Origin: Flavobacteriales bacterium
GTDB lineage: Bacteria; Bacteroidota; Bacteroidia; Flavobacteriales_E; Vicingaceae
Reading direction: 5' to 3'
DNA: 64,000 nucleotides
NCBI GenBank assembly: GCA_020635795.1
Contig: JACJZD010000003.1
Location: 186,001-250,000 of the forward strand
A model generated the notes under the pieces. The model was not told where the DNA came from, did no database searches, and saw only the letters and a program-made list of their open reading frames with translations. Below are positions 1 through 8,529 of this stretch, piece by piece; position 1 is the first letter of the stretch; every line of letters starts with the position of its first letter. A program made the position numbers and the translations under genes.

Positions 1-461
1 ACTTTTACTTTACCTTTTTCAACCTCACCAGAGTTAATTGAAAAATTTGAGCCACCAGAAAATGGAATGATCGAAAGAGAATCAACTACTTGTTGGAAAT
101 TTTCTTTGAACATTTCATTTCTTACAGCAATTTTACTAGTATCTCTAACAATAATACCCATTGCAAGTGCTTTAGCTTCTTGTCCTAATAAACTATCTGG
201 CACAACTCCAATAGCTTTAACTACAATTAACGAATCGTTTTCTAAAAAATCTCTTAATTGATCAAAAGATTTAGCGTACTCACCACGCACTTTTTTATAA
301 CTTATTTGAGCTTCTTTTATTTGCTCCAAACGTTCAATAACAACAGCTTTTCTGTGTTTAACTTCTTTTTCTAACTCAATTTTACTATTAATGCTATCAT
401 AAATTAAATAGCCCATAAATGCTGAGGCAACAATAAGAACAAGTTGAATAACTAATTTCAT
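1..461 (-). CDS. Membrane-anchored coiled-coil protein, C-terminus off the window edge
   Basis: An open frame on the minus strand starts at an ATG at 461 and runs off the left edge, so about 153 residues are visible. The protein begins MKLVIQLVLIVASAFMGYLIY, a single N-terminal hydrophobic segment (residues about 3-21). A charged, heptad-like stretch follows (KIELEKEVKHRKAVVIERL), then a soluble part ending near SINSGEVEKGKVK. I do not recognise the family. The layout fits a signal-anchored periplasmic or envelope protein. It is divergent from the RecD-like helicase gene, leaving about 160 bp that should hold both promoters. Confidence 0.7.
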   Translation of the reverse strand, partial: MKLVIQLVLIVASAFMGYLIYDSINSKIELEKEVKHRKAVVIERLEQIKEAQISYKKVRGEYAKSFDQLRDFLENDSLIVVKAIGVVPDSLLGQEAKALAMGIIVRDTSKIAVRNEMFKENFQQVVDSLSIIPFSGGSNFSINSGEVEKGKVK

Positions 462-620
462 AAGTTTATTTTATTGGTGTTTTTTTAATTACTCACAAAT
501 CTACAATTTTTTTTATGCTCTTGGTAATCTAAACTTAAAATTAATATGGGAATAATATTATCAATTATTTAAAGGGGCATTATTTAGAATTAACGGTAAC
601 TTTAACCTTTCGTTTTACAC

Positions 621-2048
621 ATGCACAACTTATTTTTTAATTCACTTCTTGCCAATTTTAAGCACAAGCCAACCAAAAATCAGCAAAAGGTTATTGGCGA
701 ATTAGTTGATTTTGCATTTTCGACCATTAAAAAACACACGTTTGTGCTAAAGGGTTATGCTGGTACAGGTAAAACGTCTATCATTGGAGCTTTGGTAAAA
801 ACATTGCCGGAGTTTAATTTTACGCCAGTCTTGCTAGCTCCAACAGGAAGAGCAGCTAAGGTGCTATCTAATTATTCGAATCAACCAGCTTACACCATTC
901 ATAAAATGATTTACCAGTTGCGTTCTGGTGGTGATGGTTATACTCGGTTTTCAATAAAAGAAAATAAGTTTCAAAATGCTATTTTTTTGGTTGATGAAGC
1001 TTCTATGATAGGTGATGGGGCAGGGTTAACATCAGTAAGTTGGGGCGAAAGCAAAAGTTTGTTGGACGATTTACTGAGTTATGTCTATTCGGGTATCAAT
1101 TGTAAGTTAATTTTAATTGGTGATGTGGCTCAGTTACCGCCTGTTGGTATGGATGTGAGTCCTGCATTGGATGAAGATTTCTTGTATCAATCGTACCAAT
1201 TGAATTTAGAATTTTTCGAATTGAATGAAGTGGTTCGTCAAACTAAAAATTCGGGTATATTAAATTTAGCAACTTCTATACGAGGTAAAATTTCAAACAA
1301 CAATTACCAACTACCTTTATTGGAGACTAACGAGAAGTATAAAGATGTTATTAAAATCACTGGAGTTGAATTAGAAGATGCTTTAAGCGATGCTTACTCG
1401 AAATATGGTGAGGAAAACTGTATGGTAATTTGCAGAAGTAATAAGCGAGCAAATATTTTTAATTTACAAATACGTGCAAGAATTAAATGGCTGGAAGATG
1501 AAATCGCTTCTGGCGATTATTTGATGGTAGTAAAAAACAATTATTTCTGGCTAGAAGATTCTTCAAAAGCTGGATTTATTGCTAACGGTGATATTGTTGA
1601 AATATTACGAATTAGGGGGGAGGAAGAGCTGTACGGTTTCCGTTTTGTAAATGTAATGGTAAGAATGATTGATTACCCCAATGAGCCAGATTTAGAGGTA
1701 AAAATATTATTGGAAAGTATTTTGTCTGAGTCATCTTCCCTTTCGCCGACACGATTTAAAGAACTGTACGAAGCTGTTTCTGAAGAATATAGTTATGAAC
1801 CTAATCGTAAAAAACGTAATGAATTGATTCGTCAAAACCCTTATTACCAAGCGTTACAAGTAAAATTTGCTAATGCGGTTACTTGCCACAAATCGCAAGG
1901 TGGACAATGGGACGTGGTATTTGTTGAGCAAGGGTACTTAACCGAAGAAATGATTAATATGGAGTATTTGCGTTGGTTATATACTGCAATTACTAGAGCT
2001 AAAAAAGAGCTTTATTTGGTAAATTTTAACGAAGAGTTTTTTTGTTAA
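621..2048 (+). CDS. RecD-like SF1B ATP-dependent DNA helicase
   Basis: A 475-residue superfamily 1 helicase of the RecD/Pif1/Dda type, expected to unwind DNA 5'-3' in repair or recombination. Visible motifs in order: Walker A GYAGTGKTS (about residue 45), Walker B LVDEASMI, motif III LIGDVAQLPPV, VVRQ of motif IV, ANGDIVEI, the UvrD_C_2-type TCHKSQGGQWDVVFVEQG, and motif VI LYTAITRAKKELYLV at the C-terminus. It lacks the long N-terminal domains of RecD2 and the RecBCD partners are not nearby, so it is the short stand-alone type common in Bacteroidota. Its stop codon directly abuts the stop of the convergent M48 gene. Confidence 0.9.
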   Translation: MHNLFFNSLLANFKHKPTKNQQKVIGELVDFAFSTIKKHTFVLKGYAGTGKTSIIGALVKTLPEFNFTPVLLAPTGRAAKVLSNYSNQPAYTIHKMIYQLRSGGDGYTRFSIKENKFQNAIFLVDEASMIGDGAGLTSVSWGESKSLLDDLLSYVYSGINCKLILIGDVAQLPPVGMDVSPALDEDFLYQSYQLNLEFFELNEVVRQTKNSGILNLATSIRGKISNNNYQLPLLETNEKYKDVIKITGVELEDALSDAYSKYGEENCMVICRSNKRANIFNLQIRARIKWLEDEIASGDYLMVVKNNYFWLEDSSKAGFIANGDIVEILRIRGEEELYGFRFVNVMVRMIDYPNEPDLEVKILLESILSESSSLSPTRFKELYEAVSEEYSYEPNRKKRNELIRQNPYYQALQVKFANAVTCHKSQGGQWDVVFVEQGYLTEEMINMEYLRWLYTAITRAKKELYLVNFNEEFFC

Positions 2049-3923
2049 TTACGAATGTTTGCTTTTTAGTATTGCATTAGATAACCTTATTTTATATTGA
2101 GATAAAGTTAAATGACCTGCTGAAAGTTTTATTTTTCCTAAAATAATTTTTTTATTTTTATTATATTCTATTGTTTTAGTTTGATATAATGTTGGTGTCG
2201 GAGAAATACCTGTTAATATCCCTAAAGCAATACTTAATTCTGTATTAACACAAGTTTGGTAGTAGAAATCATCATATTGTAAAGATGTATATTTGTTTGT
2301 GCATAAATAGTTGCCTAATTCAGGTGATAATATAGATAATTTATGTTTAGGTTTTATTTTTATAAATAATAAGTTCGATAAGTTCTTTAGAAATAATGTT
2401 TCTTGAAGATTAGAATTTATGTGGCTATTTGCATTTTTCACTTCTTTATTTTTAACGAAACATTTTTTTAAAAAAGTTTCTCTTGCTAAGCTGTCAAATT
2501 GGTGAATAAGATTTTTTTCTAAAAAAAATAATTTAATTGGTTTTTTCCCAGAACAATTTATTGTAGTTATGGAATTAAAAACATAAAGTGCTTTCAGTTC
2601 CCCATAGTCGATTGGATTTAGTAATTCATTTATAAATTTTGAATATGTTCCATTTTTTAAAACATAATTATTTAAATAGTTAGTTTTTTTTCCTTTACTC
2701 TTATTGTATTCATACAGTCCTTTAGTTAAGAGTATTTCTTTATTATTCTCTTCAGTCACTACGTTAAAAAAGAAATCAAAGAAATTTTTTGTCACATATA
2801 ATCGTTGATTTTTTAAATAGCTAATGATACTATCGCTTGCGGGTGTTAAATATATTTTTTTATTAATAATATCTATGAAGTTTTTATCTACCATGCCTTT
2901 ATAGTAGTTTGAAAACATGATGTTGTTTATTTTTAATTTATTAGTGTATAAAAGTCTTCTCCCTGATTCAGCTATATAATATGCATAATTTTCTTTTCCT
3001 TCAGCCAAATAACCTTCAAATGCAATTTCTAAACAATTAAAATAATTATGAGTTTCTAATGAGTATTTTAGTGAGTGAAGTCTAGATTCATCCTTAATTT
3101 TGTTAAATAAGATGCTGTCTACTAGGTAATTAGACCCTCCATTTAAATCGATAATCCATGTTTTTAAACTGTCCAATCTATTCTTTGATGGTGGATGAGT
3201 TTTTAAGTAATTTCTTGAATGATAACCTTTGTAGTTTTTTAAGTTCGTCTCAAGTTTTAAAAACAACTCTTCTACTGATATTCCTGCTTCATTATTATAA
3301 CCAGAAGCAGTTAACATTATGGCTGCTTTATAATCAGCATCTATTTCTGCATTTTGACTTGCTTTTTCGAATTTTCTTTTTTTATCACTAAAAATGCCTG
3401 AATTCATATATGCAAGCCATTCATCAGTCGCATTATATTCTTGAATTTGATGACCTACTTCGTGAGCCAATATATGAGCAACTTCAGCTTCATTGTTAAG
3501 GTAGATAAAATTATGTATGTTAAACATAATTGATCCATCATACATTGCATAGGCATTTATTTCAGTTTCTTTAGATGGATATACATGTATATTGTATTTT
3601 TCGATAAGTTCTTTTGGAGTTATCTTTTTTACAATTTCATTTAAATAATTTTCAATTATTTCATAGTTATATGCTATTGTGCCACTTTCGAAAATATCTT
3701 TTTTTGAAAATTGATTTAAATATAAAAGACTATTATCAAGATTCGCTTTAGCTTCTTTTTTATGTTTTGTGTAAAAACTAACACTATCCATATCTAATAC
3801 TATTCTAAATCTATCTGGTAATGTATTAGGAAGTGTATCAGGAAATAATTTTTGACCTTTAACTAAAGTAAATGCTGATAATGTGATTAACAACACTAAT
3901 AATCCGATATGTTTATTTTTCAT
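2049..3923 (-). CDS. Secreted M48-family zinc metalloprotease
   Basis: 624 residues with a Sec signal peptide (MKNKHIGLLVLLITLSAFTLVKG, hydrophobic core residues 6-20). The M48 zinc site is clear: HEVGH at residues 154-158 and the third-ligand pattern E193-I-D-A-D197. The peptidase domain covers roughly residues 85-260. The remaining 360 residues match nothing I recognise and contain no obvious TPRs, unlike BepA. It follows the usher-like gene by 15 bp on the same strand and is probably the last gene of that operon, so a role in quality control or processing of envelope proteins is plausible but inferred. The gene is strikingly AT-rich with many Lys, Asn and Ile codons. Confidence 0.8.
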   Translation of the reverse strand: MKNKHIGLLVLLITLSAFTLVKGQKLFPDTLPNTLPDRFRIVLDMDSVSFYTKHKKEAKANLDNSLLYLNQFSKKDIFESGTIAYNYEIIENYLNEIVKKITPKELIEKYNIHVYPSKETEINAYAMYDGSIMFNIHNFIYLNNEAEVAHILAHEVGHQIQEYNATDEWLAYMNSGIFSDKKRKFEKASQNAEIDADYKAAIMLTASGYNNEAGISVEELFLKLETNLKNYKGYHSRNYLKTHPPSKNRLDSLKTWIIDLNGGSNYLVDSILFNKIKDESRLHSLKYSLETHNYFNCLEIAFEGYLAEGKENYAYYIAESGRRLLYTNKLKINNIMFSNYYKGMVDKNFIDIINKKIYLTPASDSIISYLKNQRLYVTKNFFDFFFNVVTEENNKEILLTKGLYEYNKSKGKKTNYLNNYVLKNGTYSKFINELLNPIDYGELKALYVFNSITTINCSGKKPIKLFFLEKNLIHQFDSLARETFLKKCFVKNKEVKNANSHINSNLQETLFLKNLSNLLFIKIKPKHKLSILSPELGNYLCTNKYTSLQYDDFYYQTCVNTELSIALGILTGISPTPTLYQTKTIEYNKNKKIILGKIKLSAGHLTLSQYKIRLSNAILKSKHS

Positions 3924-3938
3924 AAATTTTTTATAGAC

Positions 3939-6900
3939 TTAATTTCCGTCAGTAGGTGTGCCAAATTCTTTTACCACCACTTTTTTCCTGTTTTCTACTA
4001 CATAGAACGAAACATAAACTCCATCTTGAGTATTTTTCAATGTTAAAGGGATATTGTTTCTAGACAGTTTGTACTTGTTCCCTAAAATACTTTCATCCAT
4101 AGTAATGATGTATTCTCCATTAGGCATGTAGAATTCAAATTTACCTTTAACATCCGTTAATGTATTGTAGGTTTTACCATTGGTAGCAGTTATTTTTATT
4201 TTAGATAAATCGAATGGTTTTGATGTATCTGCAACTGCAATTTTTTGTCTGTCTAAAACAACGTCTCCATAAACTTTAACACCTCTAACAAAAGGAATGT
4301 ATTGTTTATTATCGGCAATTACCATCAACGAATCTTTTACATCAGGAAACCAACCTTGTAATTCATTAAGTGCCTTTACAAAATAAGGGTAGGTGTCTTT
4401 CGGAATGTTTTTAATTTCTGCTTGTCCTTTATTGTTGGTGATAACTTCTTTTGCACCCATTCTTATCACTACGTTTTCAATGGTGGGCTCGTCTTTTTCT
4501 TGAATTCCATTTCCGTTGATGTCATAGAAAGAAATAAAATCGATAGATGCCGCAGTTTTTTTAATAAACGGAATTGGAATACCAAATTCTTTTTTTACTG
4601 TTGCACCAACTGTAAAATTTTGTAAAAATTTACGTTCGTTTTCATCAAAGTTTGCAATAACAAGCGTATCGGTAGAATAAATAGAGCCGTAATTACTTGT
4701 GTTAAAGGTGTAGTTGCCTCTTAAACTAAATCTCCAACCATTGTTAGTAAAATAGAATATTTCTGGAAAAAAACCTATGCTATGGTTACTAAAAACATTA
4801 CCGTAGTTATAAATTACGTTCGACTCTAAAACCAAATGTTTGTTTTTAAATTGGTGTTGGTTTTGTAACGATAATCTTACCATTTGAGGAGTTATACCTC
4901 TATAGGCTTGAGTATTAAATGCAGTTGTAGAAAGTGCTCCGTAATTGTATCGAGTAGTGAAATTCCAAACTCTATAACGCATTAAAGAAGAGAATTCAAA
5001 AGTGTAATAGTTTTTTCTGTCTTCAAAATCTATTGGAACAGTATAACCCGTTTTAACAAATGCAGAAACTAAGAAGTTTTGTAAAAAATTAAAGGTAGAA
5101 TATCTAAATGATACTCCTCGAGCATGAATTCGGCTCGAAAGATAATCTCTATAATCGTAATAAACTCCTGGTTGATAAGAACCTCTTTCAGTTCTGGTAG
5201 TAAAGATTAAGTTATTAAACAACATTTCTTGTCTATAACCAGGTAAAGTAGTTATGGTATTGTAAGTTTGTATGTTTTGGTAATTAGTTGATAAGTATGA
5301 ATCCCATTTTTCGTTGATGTGATAACCGGTTCTTTGGTTGATGCTCAGACGTTTAAATGCACCAGTACTAAAGTTTCTATCATTATATCTAGACCCTATG
5401 TTAAATTTTAGCTTTTTCTGAAAAAATTGGCTCGAATAATTACCACCAACTAAATAACCATAAAAAGGATCAGAGGGGGTGTTAATATTGTAATCCTGTC
5501 TAACAGTCATCGCTCCCAGTAAACTAAAGAAGTGTTTTCGTTGAATGTTAAAGTTTGGTAATAATGAAAACGAATTGATTGATCTATTACTTGCATACGC
5601 GGTTTGTCGACCAAACTTACCAGTAATGTTAAAGTACTCATTATGTGTATAGGTATGAAATAAGCCATAAGATTCTGTTCTAACTGGTCCAAAAAAACCT
5701 GGAGATTTTACATAAAAACCACCAGTTTTATGTTTCTCTAAATAGGAATAAGAGCCCTTAATACCTTTTCCAAAACCATTAATACCAATAACATTTCCAC
5801 TAATTTGACCTACTTCAATAGATTTTCTATCATCAAAATAGCCCACGTACCAAGGTGAGTTGGTTAAGAAGTTATTGGTATAATAATTTCGATTGTAATT
5901 TAATTGCGCAAAATAAGATAAGCTGGCTTTCTTATTTAATTGTTTAAAACCCCTTAGGTTTACCGACATAAACGAATTTACATCCAACAAATTTTGAGCA
6001 GTTGCTTCAACAATTAAAGGTAAGTGTGGATATCCATATTCTTCCACTTTTGTTTGATTGGGGAGTTTAACAAAATCAACCTTGTTCCCTTTTTTAAAAG
6101 CACCTTTATCTAAGCTTTTTGGTTCAGCACTGTTGATGTATAAACTGTATTTTTTGTAATAATAATTGGTGTTTGGCACATAAGAGTTAATCGATATTTT
6201 TCTATAGTTACGTTCTCTATTGGTTAAAATTGAGGCTTTATATTTTAACGTGGTATCGGCTCTACTCTCTAAGCTAATAGTATAGTTTGGATTTTTGATA
6301 ATAACATCATTAGAGTCAGCAAGCATTAAATCGCCACGAAGTGTTTTGTAACTTACAAAAATATCTTGCTTGTAATTTCCTGTGTTTTCGATACGATATT
6401 CAAAATCTTTTTGTGTTTCGTCGTTTTTAAAATAAAATATATTGGAGGGTTCTACGCTTACATCCCAAGAAATTTTCTTTTTGGTATGGAGCGTAAAATA
6501 ATTATTTGCAATTTGTTGATTATCGAGGTCGATTAAAAATGCATTGATGATAACCTCGGTGTTTCCATTTATTAATTTATTTGGAACTAAGATGATTGGG
6601 ATAAATAAGGTGTCGCGAGATTTTACCTCGTAGGGAACATTGGAGGCTGCAAGGTTCTGCCAGCTACCAGGGTGAATCAAATCTAAGGTGAATTTTTGTG
6701 TTTCGTTGGTGTTGTTGTAAACTTTTAAAACATTAGAGATAATTTCTCCAGTTTTTAGTTCAATACTTTTTTTGTTGTAGCCCGTTAAAAGCTTGTCAGT
6801 TTCACTTCCATCTAATCCAGTTTTAGTTGAATCTATTGGAGTTGAAGTGTTGATGGGTGTTGTTAAATTAGTATCTGTAGTTAATAAATCTTCAATCGGG

Positions 6901-7007
6901 CTACCTAAAATAGAATCGGTTTGAGCAAAAGCATTTGATGCAAAAAGTAAATTCACAATAAAAATTATTGCGAAACAGTATATAGGGATATTTACTTTTA
7001 TTCTCAA
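3939..7007 (-). CDS. Usher-like outer-membrane beta-barrel with Ig-like N- and C-terminal domains
   Basis: 1022 residues. A signal peptide ends near ASNAFAQ (residues 1-29). A Thr/Ser-rich linker is followed by two or three Ig-like domains (about 60-320) with NEW3/chaperone-like wording such as TGEIISNVLKVYNNTNETQK. A long stretch of alternating aromatic strands typical of an outer-membrane barrel follows (about 335-815). Two small beta domains end the protein: an SdrD-B-like repeat around ISFYDINGNGIQEKDEPT (about 820-905) and a carboxypeptidase-regulatory-like domain around TDVKGKFEFYMPNGEYIIT (about 930-1010). Barrel plus terminal Ig domains, beside a chaperone-like gene and two subunit-like genes, suggests an usher-type secretion pore. 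The direct sequence match to classical FimD-type ushers is not evident to me; a surface-anchored barrel of other function is possible. Confidence 0.55.
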   Translation of the reverse strand: MRIKVNIPIYCFAIIFIVNLLFASNAFAQTDSILGSPIEDLLTTDTNLTTPINTSTPIDSTKTGLDGSETDKLLTGYNKKSIELKTGEIISNVLKVYNNTNETQKFTLDLIHPGSWQNLAASNVPYEVKSRDTLFIPIILVPNKLINGNTEVIINAFLIDLDNQQIANNYFTLHTKKKISWDVSVEPSNIFYFKNDETQKDFEYRIENTGNYKQDIFVSYKTLRGDLMLADSNDVIIKNPNYTISLESRADTTLKYKASILTNRERNYRKISINSYVPNTNYYYKKYSLYINSAEPKSLDKGAFKKGNKVDFVKLPNQTKVEEYGYPHLPLIVEATAQNLLDVNSFMSVNLRGFKQLNKKASLSYFAQLNYNRNYYTNNFLTNSPWYVGYFDDRKSIEVGQISGNVIGINGFGKGIKGSYSYLEKHKTGGFYVKSPGFFGPVRTESYGLFHTYTHNEYFNITGKFGRQTAYASNRSINSFSLLPNFNIQRKHFFSLLGAMTVRQDYNINTPSDPFYGYLVGGNYSSQFFQKKLKFNIGSRYNDRNFSTGAFKRLSINQRTGYHINEKWDSYLSTNYQNIQTYNTITTLPGYRQEMLFNNLIFTTRTERGSYQPGVYYDYRDYLSSRIHARGVSFRYSTFNFLQNFLVSAFVKTGYTVPIDFEDRKNYYTFEFSSLMRYRVWNFTTRYNYGALSTTAFNTQAYRGITPQMVRLSLQNQHQFKNKHLVLESNVIYNYGNVFSNHSIGFFPEIFYFTNNGWRFSLRGNYTFNTSNYGSIYSTDTLVIANFDENERKFLQNFTVGATVKKEFGIPIPFIKKTAASIDFISFYDINGNGIQEKDEPTIENVVIRMGAKEVITNNKGQAEIKNIPKDTYPYFVKALNELQGWFPDVKDSLMVIADNKQYIPFVRGVKVYGDVVLDRQKIAVADTSKPFDLSKIKITATNGKTYNTLTDVKGKFEFYMPNGEYIITMDESILGNKYKLSRNNIPLTLKNTQDGVYVSFYVVENRKKVVVKEFGTPTDGN

Positions 7008-7013
7008 ACTATC

Positions 7014-7631
7014 CTATGGGTTTTCTTCCAAATGAAATTTGATGTTTAACTGGTAAATACCTGGGTTATATGTGAAATTTGGTTTTACACGTACATCAAT
7101 ATCAAAATTGAATTCATCATAATTAGTTAAATAACTTCCAGGTCCGTTAACATTCAAAGCACACGAGCCTGCAGGAGTTATTGGTAATAATGCAGCAATA
7201 ATATCGATAATGTCGCCATCGTTTGTAAATGTTTGGAATACACCATCGATGGGAGAAGTTGAACATGAATTTCTAACACGAATTTCTAAAGCAGTAATTG
7301 GTGGATTAGTTCCTAATCCGCTTCCATATTGGTTTAGTTCTTCCCATTCTCCAGCTGGAGTTCCTGCACCAGGATTATTACTGATAATCATGGTTAAACT
7401 CCAAGAACATAAAGGATCTGGAATCGCTTTGTCTTCAACTTTTACTCTAACTCTAGCAACACTATTAATAACAATACCTCCGTTGTAGCTAGTAAAGTTG
7501 TCAAACGTCATTAAAGAGTTCACGGTAGTGTTTGGTGTTATTTCAACCAAGCCACAATGAATCTGTGCTTCAAGTGCGAATGAAACAAAAAATAGTAATA
7601 CGGATATAATCCCTGCTTTTATAGAAGTCAT
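7014..7631 (-). CDS. Secreted beta-rich subunit-like protein (minor-subunit candidate)
   Basis: 205 residues with a signal peptide (MTSIKAGIISVLLFFVSFALEA). The mature part is rich in short beta-type segments and has three cysteines. It is paralogous to the 258-residue protein just upstream. Both have an FD-x-(9)-G-I-(5)-A block followed by a W-x-L pair. Both have a W-(6)-YG block leading to LE-(I/L)-R, then a GSYLT segment and an (F/V)-x-IDxR strand. Both end with PG-(I/V)-Y-x(3)-(I/V)-x-(F/Y)-x-L-x-(E/D). That final alternating strand resembles the last strand of pilin-like and WxL-like domains. It lies 6 bp before the usher-like gene, so a tip, adaptor or anchor subunit is my inference. 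Confidence 0.6.
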   Translation of the reverse strand: MTSIKAGIISVLLFFVSFALEAQIHCGLVEITPNTTVNSLMTFDNFTSYNGGIVINSVARVRVKVEDKAIPDPLCSWSLTMIISNNPGAGTPAGEWEELNQYGSGLGTNPPITALEIRVRNSCSTSPIDGVFQTFTNDGDIIDIIAALLPITPAGSCALNVNGPGSYLTNYDEFNFDIDVRVKPNFTYNPGIYQLNIKFHLEENP

Positions 7632-7647
7632 GGTTATAAAATTATTT

Positions 7648-7675
7648 AAGGATGTAGAGAGAACTCTACATCCTT
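7648..7675 (-). promoter_or_regulatory. Perfect 12-bp stem-loop between the two subunit-like genes
   Basis: AAGGATGTAGAG, loop AGAA, CTCTACATCCTT. The stem has no mismatch. It lies 21 bp after the stop of the 258-residue gene and 16 bp before the start of the 205-residue gene. No T-run follows it on either strand, so it is not a classical intrinsic terminator. An mRNA-stabilising or partial attenuation role, raising expression of the upstream subunit, fits its place. Confidence 0.6.
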
Positions 7676-7696
7676 AAAATAATTAAATGTTATATT

Positions 7697-8473
7697 TTAT
7701 TGATCTTCTAATAAAATGTACTGAACATACATGGTATAAACACCTGGCTCAGCATAAGCTCCAAGACCGTTAACAGTAACTAAATCTTCAAATGTAGCAC
7801 CATCAGCATCAGCAGCATTAGGGAAAATAGCTGGTAAACCTGGTAAAATTCTGTAATCAATTACATAAAAGTAATCAGAATTAATACCTGTTTGGGTTAA
7901 ATAACTACCACCTGGTAAAAAGTCATCACCAGGAATACCAGAAGTACCAGCATGTCCACCAATGTATTTATCAACAGTTGTAGGAGGTGTATTAGTACCA
8001 CCATTTACATATAAACTGTTACCAGCACTTGGTACAGTAGCAGGTGAAAATGCTTGGCTATAATCTGTAAATGTACCAGTTGCAGCACCATCACCATTGT
8101 TTGGTTGAGCTTGTCTTAGTTCTAATAAACTCAATGGTAAATCAGGAATTGCATTAGGGTTGTTGTTACCGTACTCAATTTGTTGATCCCAGAATTCTGG
8201 ACCATTAGTACCTGTAGAACGACCCACAGCATATAAATCCCAGCTAACTGTTGAGCTAACTCTTAATACTGTAGCACCATACTTAGTAATACCAGCATAG
8301 TACTCGTTAATTTCGTCAAATACAAATTCGATTTGATCTGGAGTCGTCATGTCCAATTGTAAAACTGGTTGAAGATCCATTGTTACAGTTACATCTTTTT
8401 CGTCGATTAACTGTGCATTTGCAGTAGCCCCAAATAATAATAAAGCCCCACATAGATACGATAGTTTTTTCAT
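7697..8473 (-). CDS. Secreted beta-rich subunit-like protein (major-subunit candidate)
   Basis: 258 residues with a clean signal peptide (MKKLSYLCGALLLFGATANA, cleavage before Q). The mature part starts DEKDVTVTMDLQPVLQLDM, a pattern seen in DUF4402/WxL-like and spore-coat-U-like beta domains, and ends EPGVYTMYVQYILLEDQ. It carries an extra Gly/Pro/Thr-rich segment in the middle (about 130-200) absent from its 205-residue paralogue. It follows the chaperone-like gene by 56 bp and is itself followed by a strong hairpin, as often seen after major subunit genes. Polymerisation into a fibre is an inference from context; no catalytic motif is visible. Confidence 0.6.
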   Translation of the reverse strand: MKKLSYLCGALLLFGATANAQLIDEKDVTVTMDLQPVLQLDMTTPDQIEFVFDEINEYYAGITKYGATVLRVSSTVSWDLYAVGRSTGTNGPEFWDQQIEYGNNNPNAIPDLPLSLLELRQAQPNNGDGAATGTFTDYSQAFSPATVPSAGNSLYVNGGTNTPPTTVDKYIGGHAGTSGIPGDDFLPGGSYLTQTGINSDYFYVIDYRILPGLPAIFPNAADADGATFEDLVTVNGLGAYAEPGVYTMYVQYILLEDQ

Positions 8474-8529
8474 AATTGTTTTGATTTAAGGGTTAATAAT
8501 TGATTTTTAGATTTTTAATTTATTGTTAG

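Noticed and set aside
462..620. Riboswitch or attenuator in the divergent gap before the RecD-like gene
   Set aside because: The gap is AT-rich and shows no stable hairpin or known aptamer pattern.
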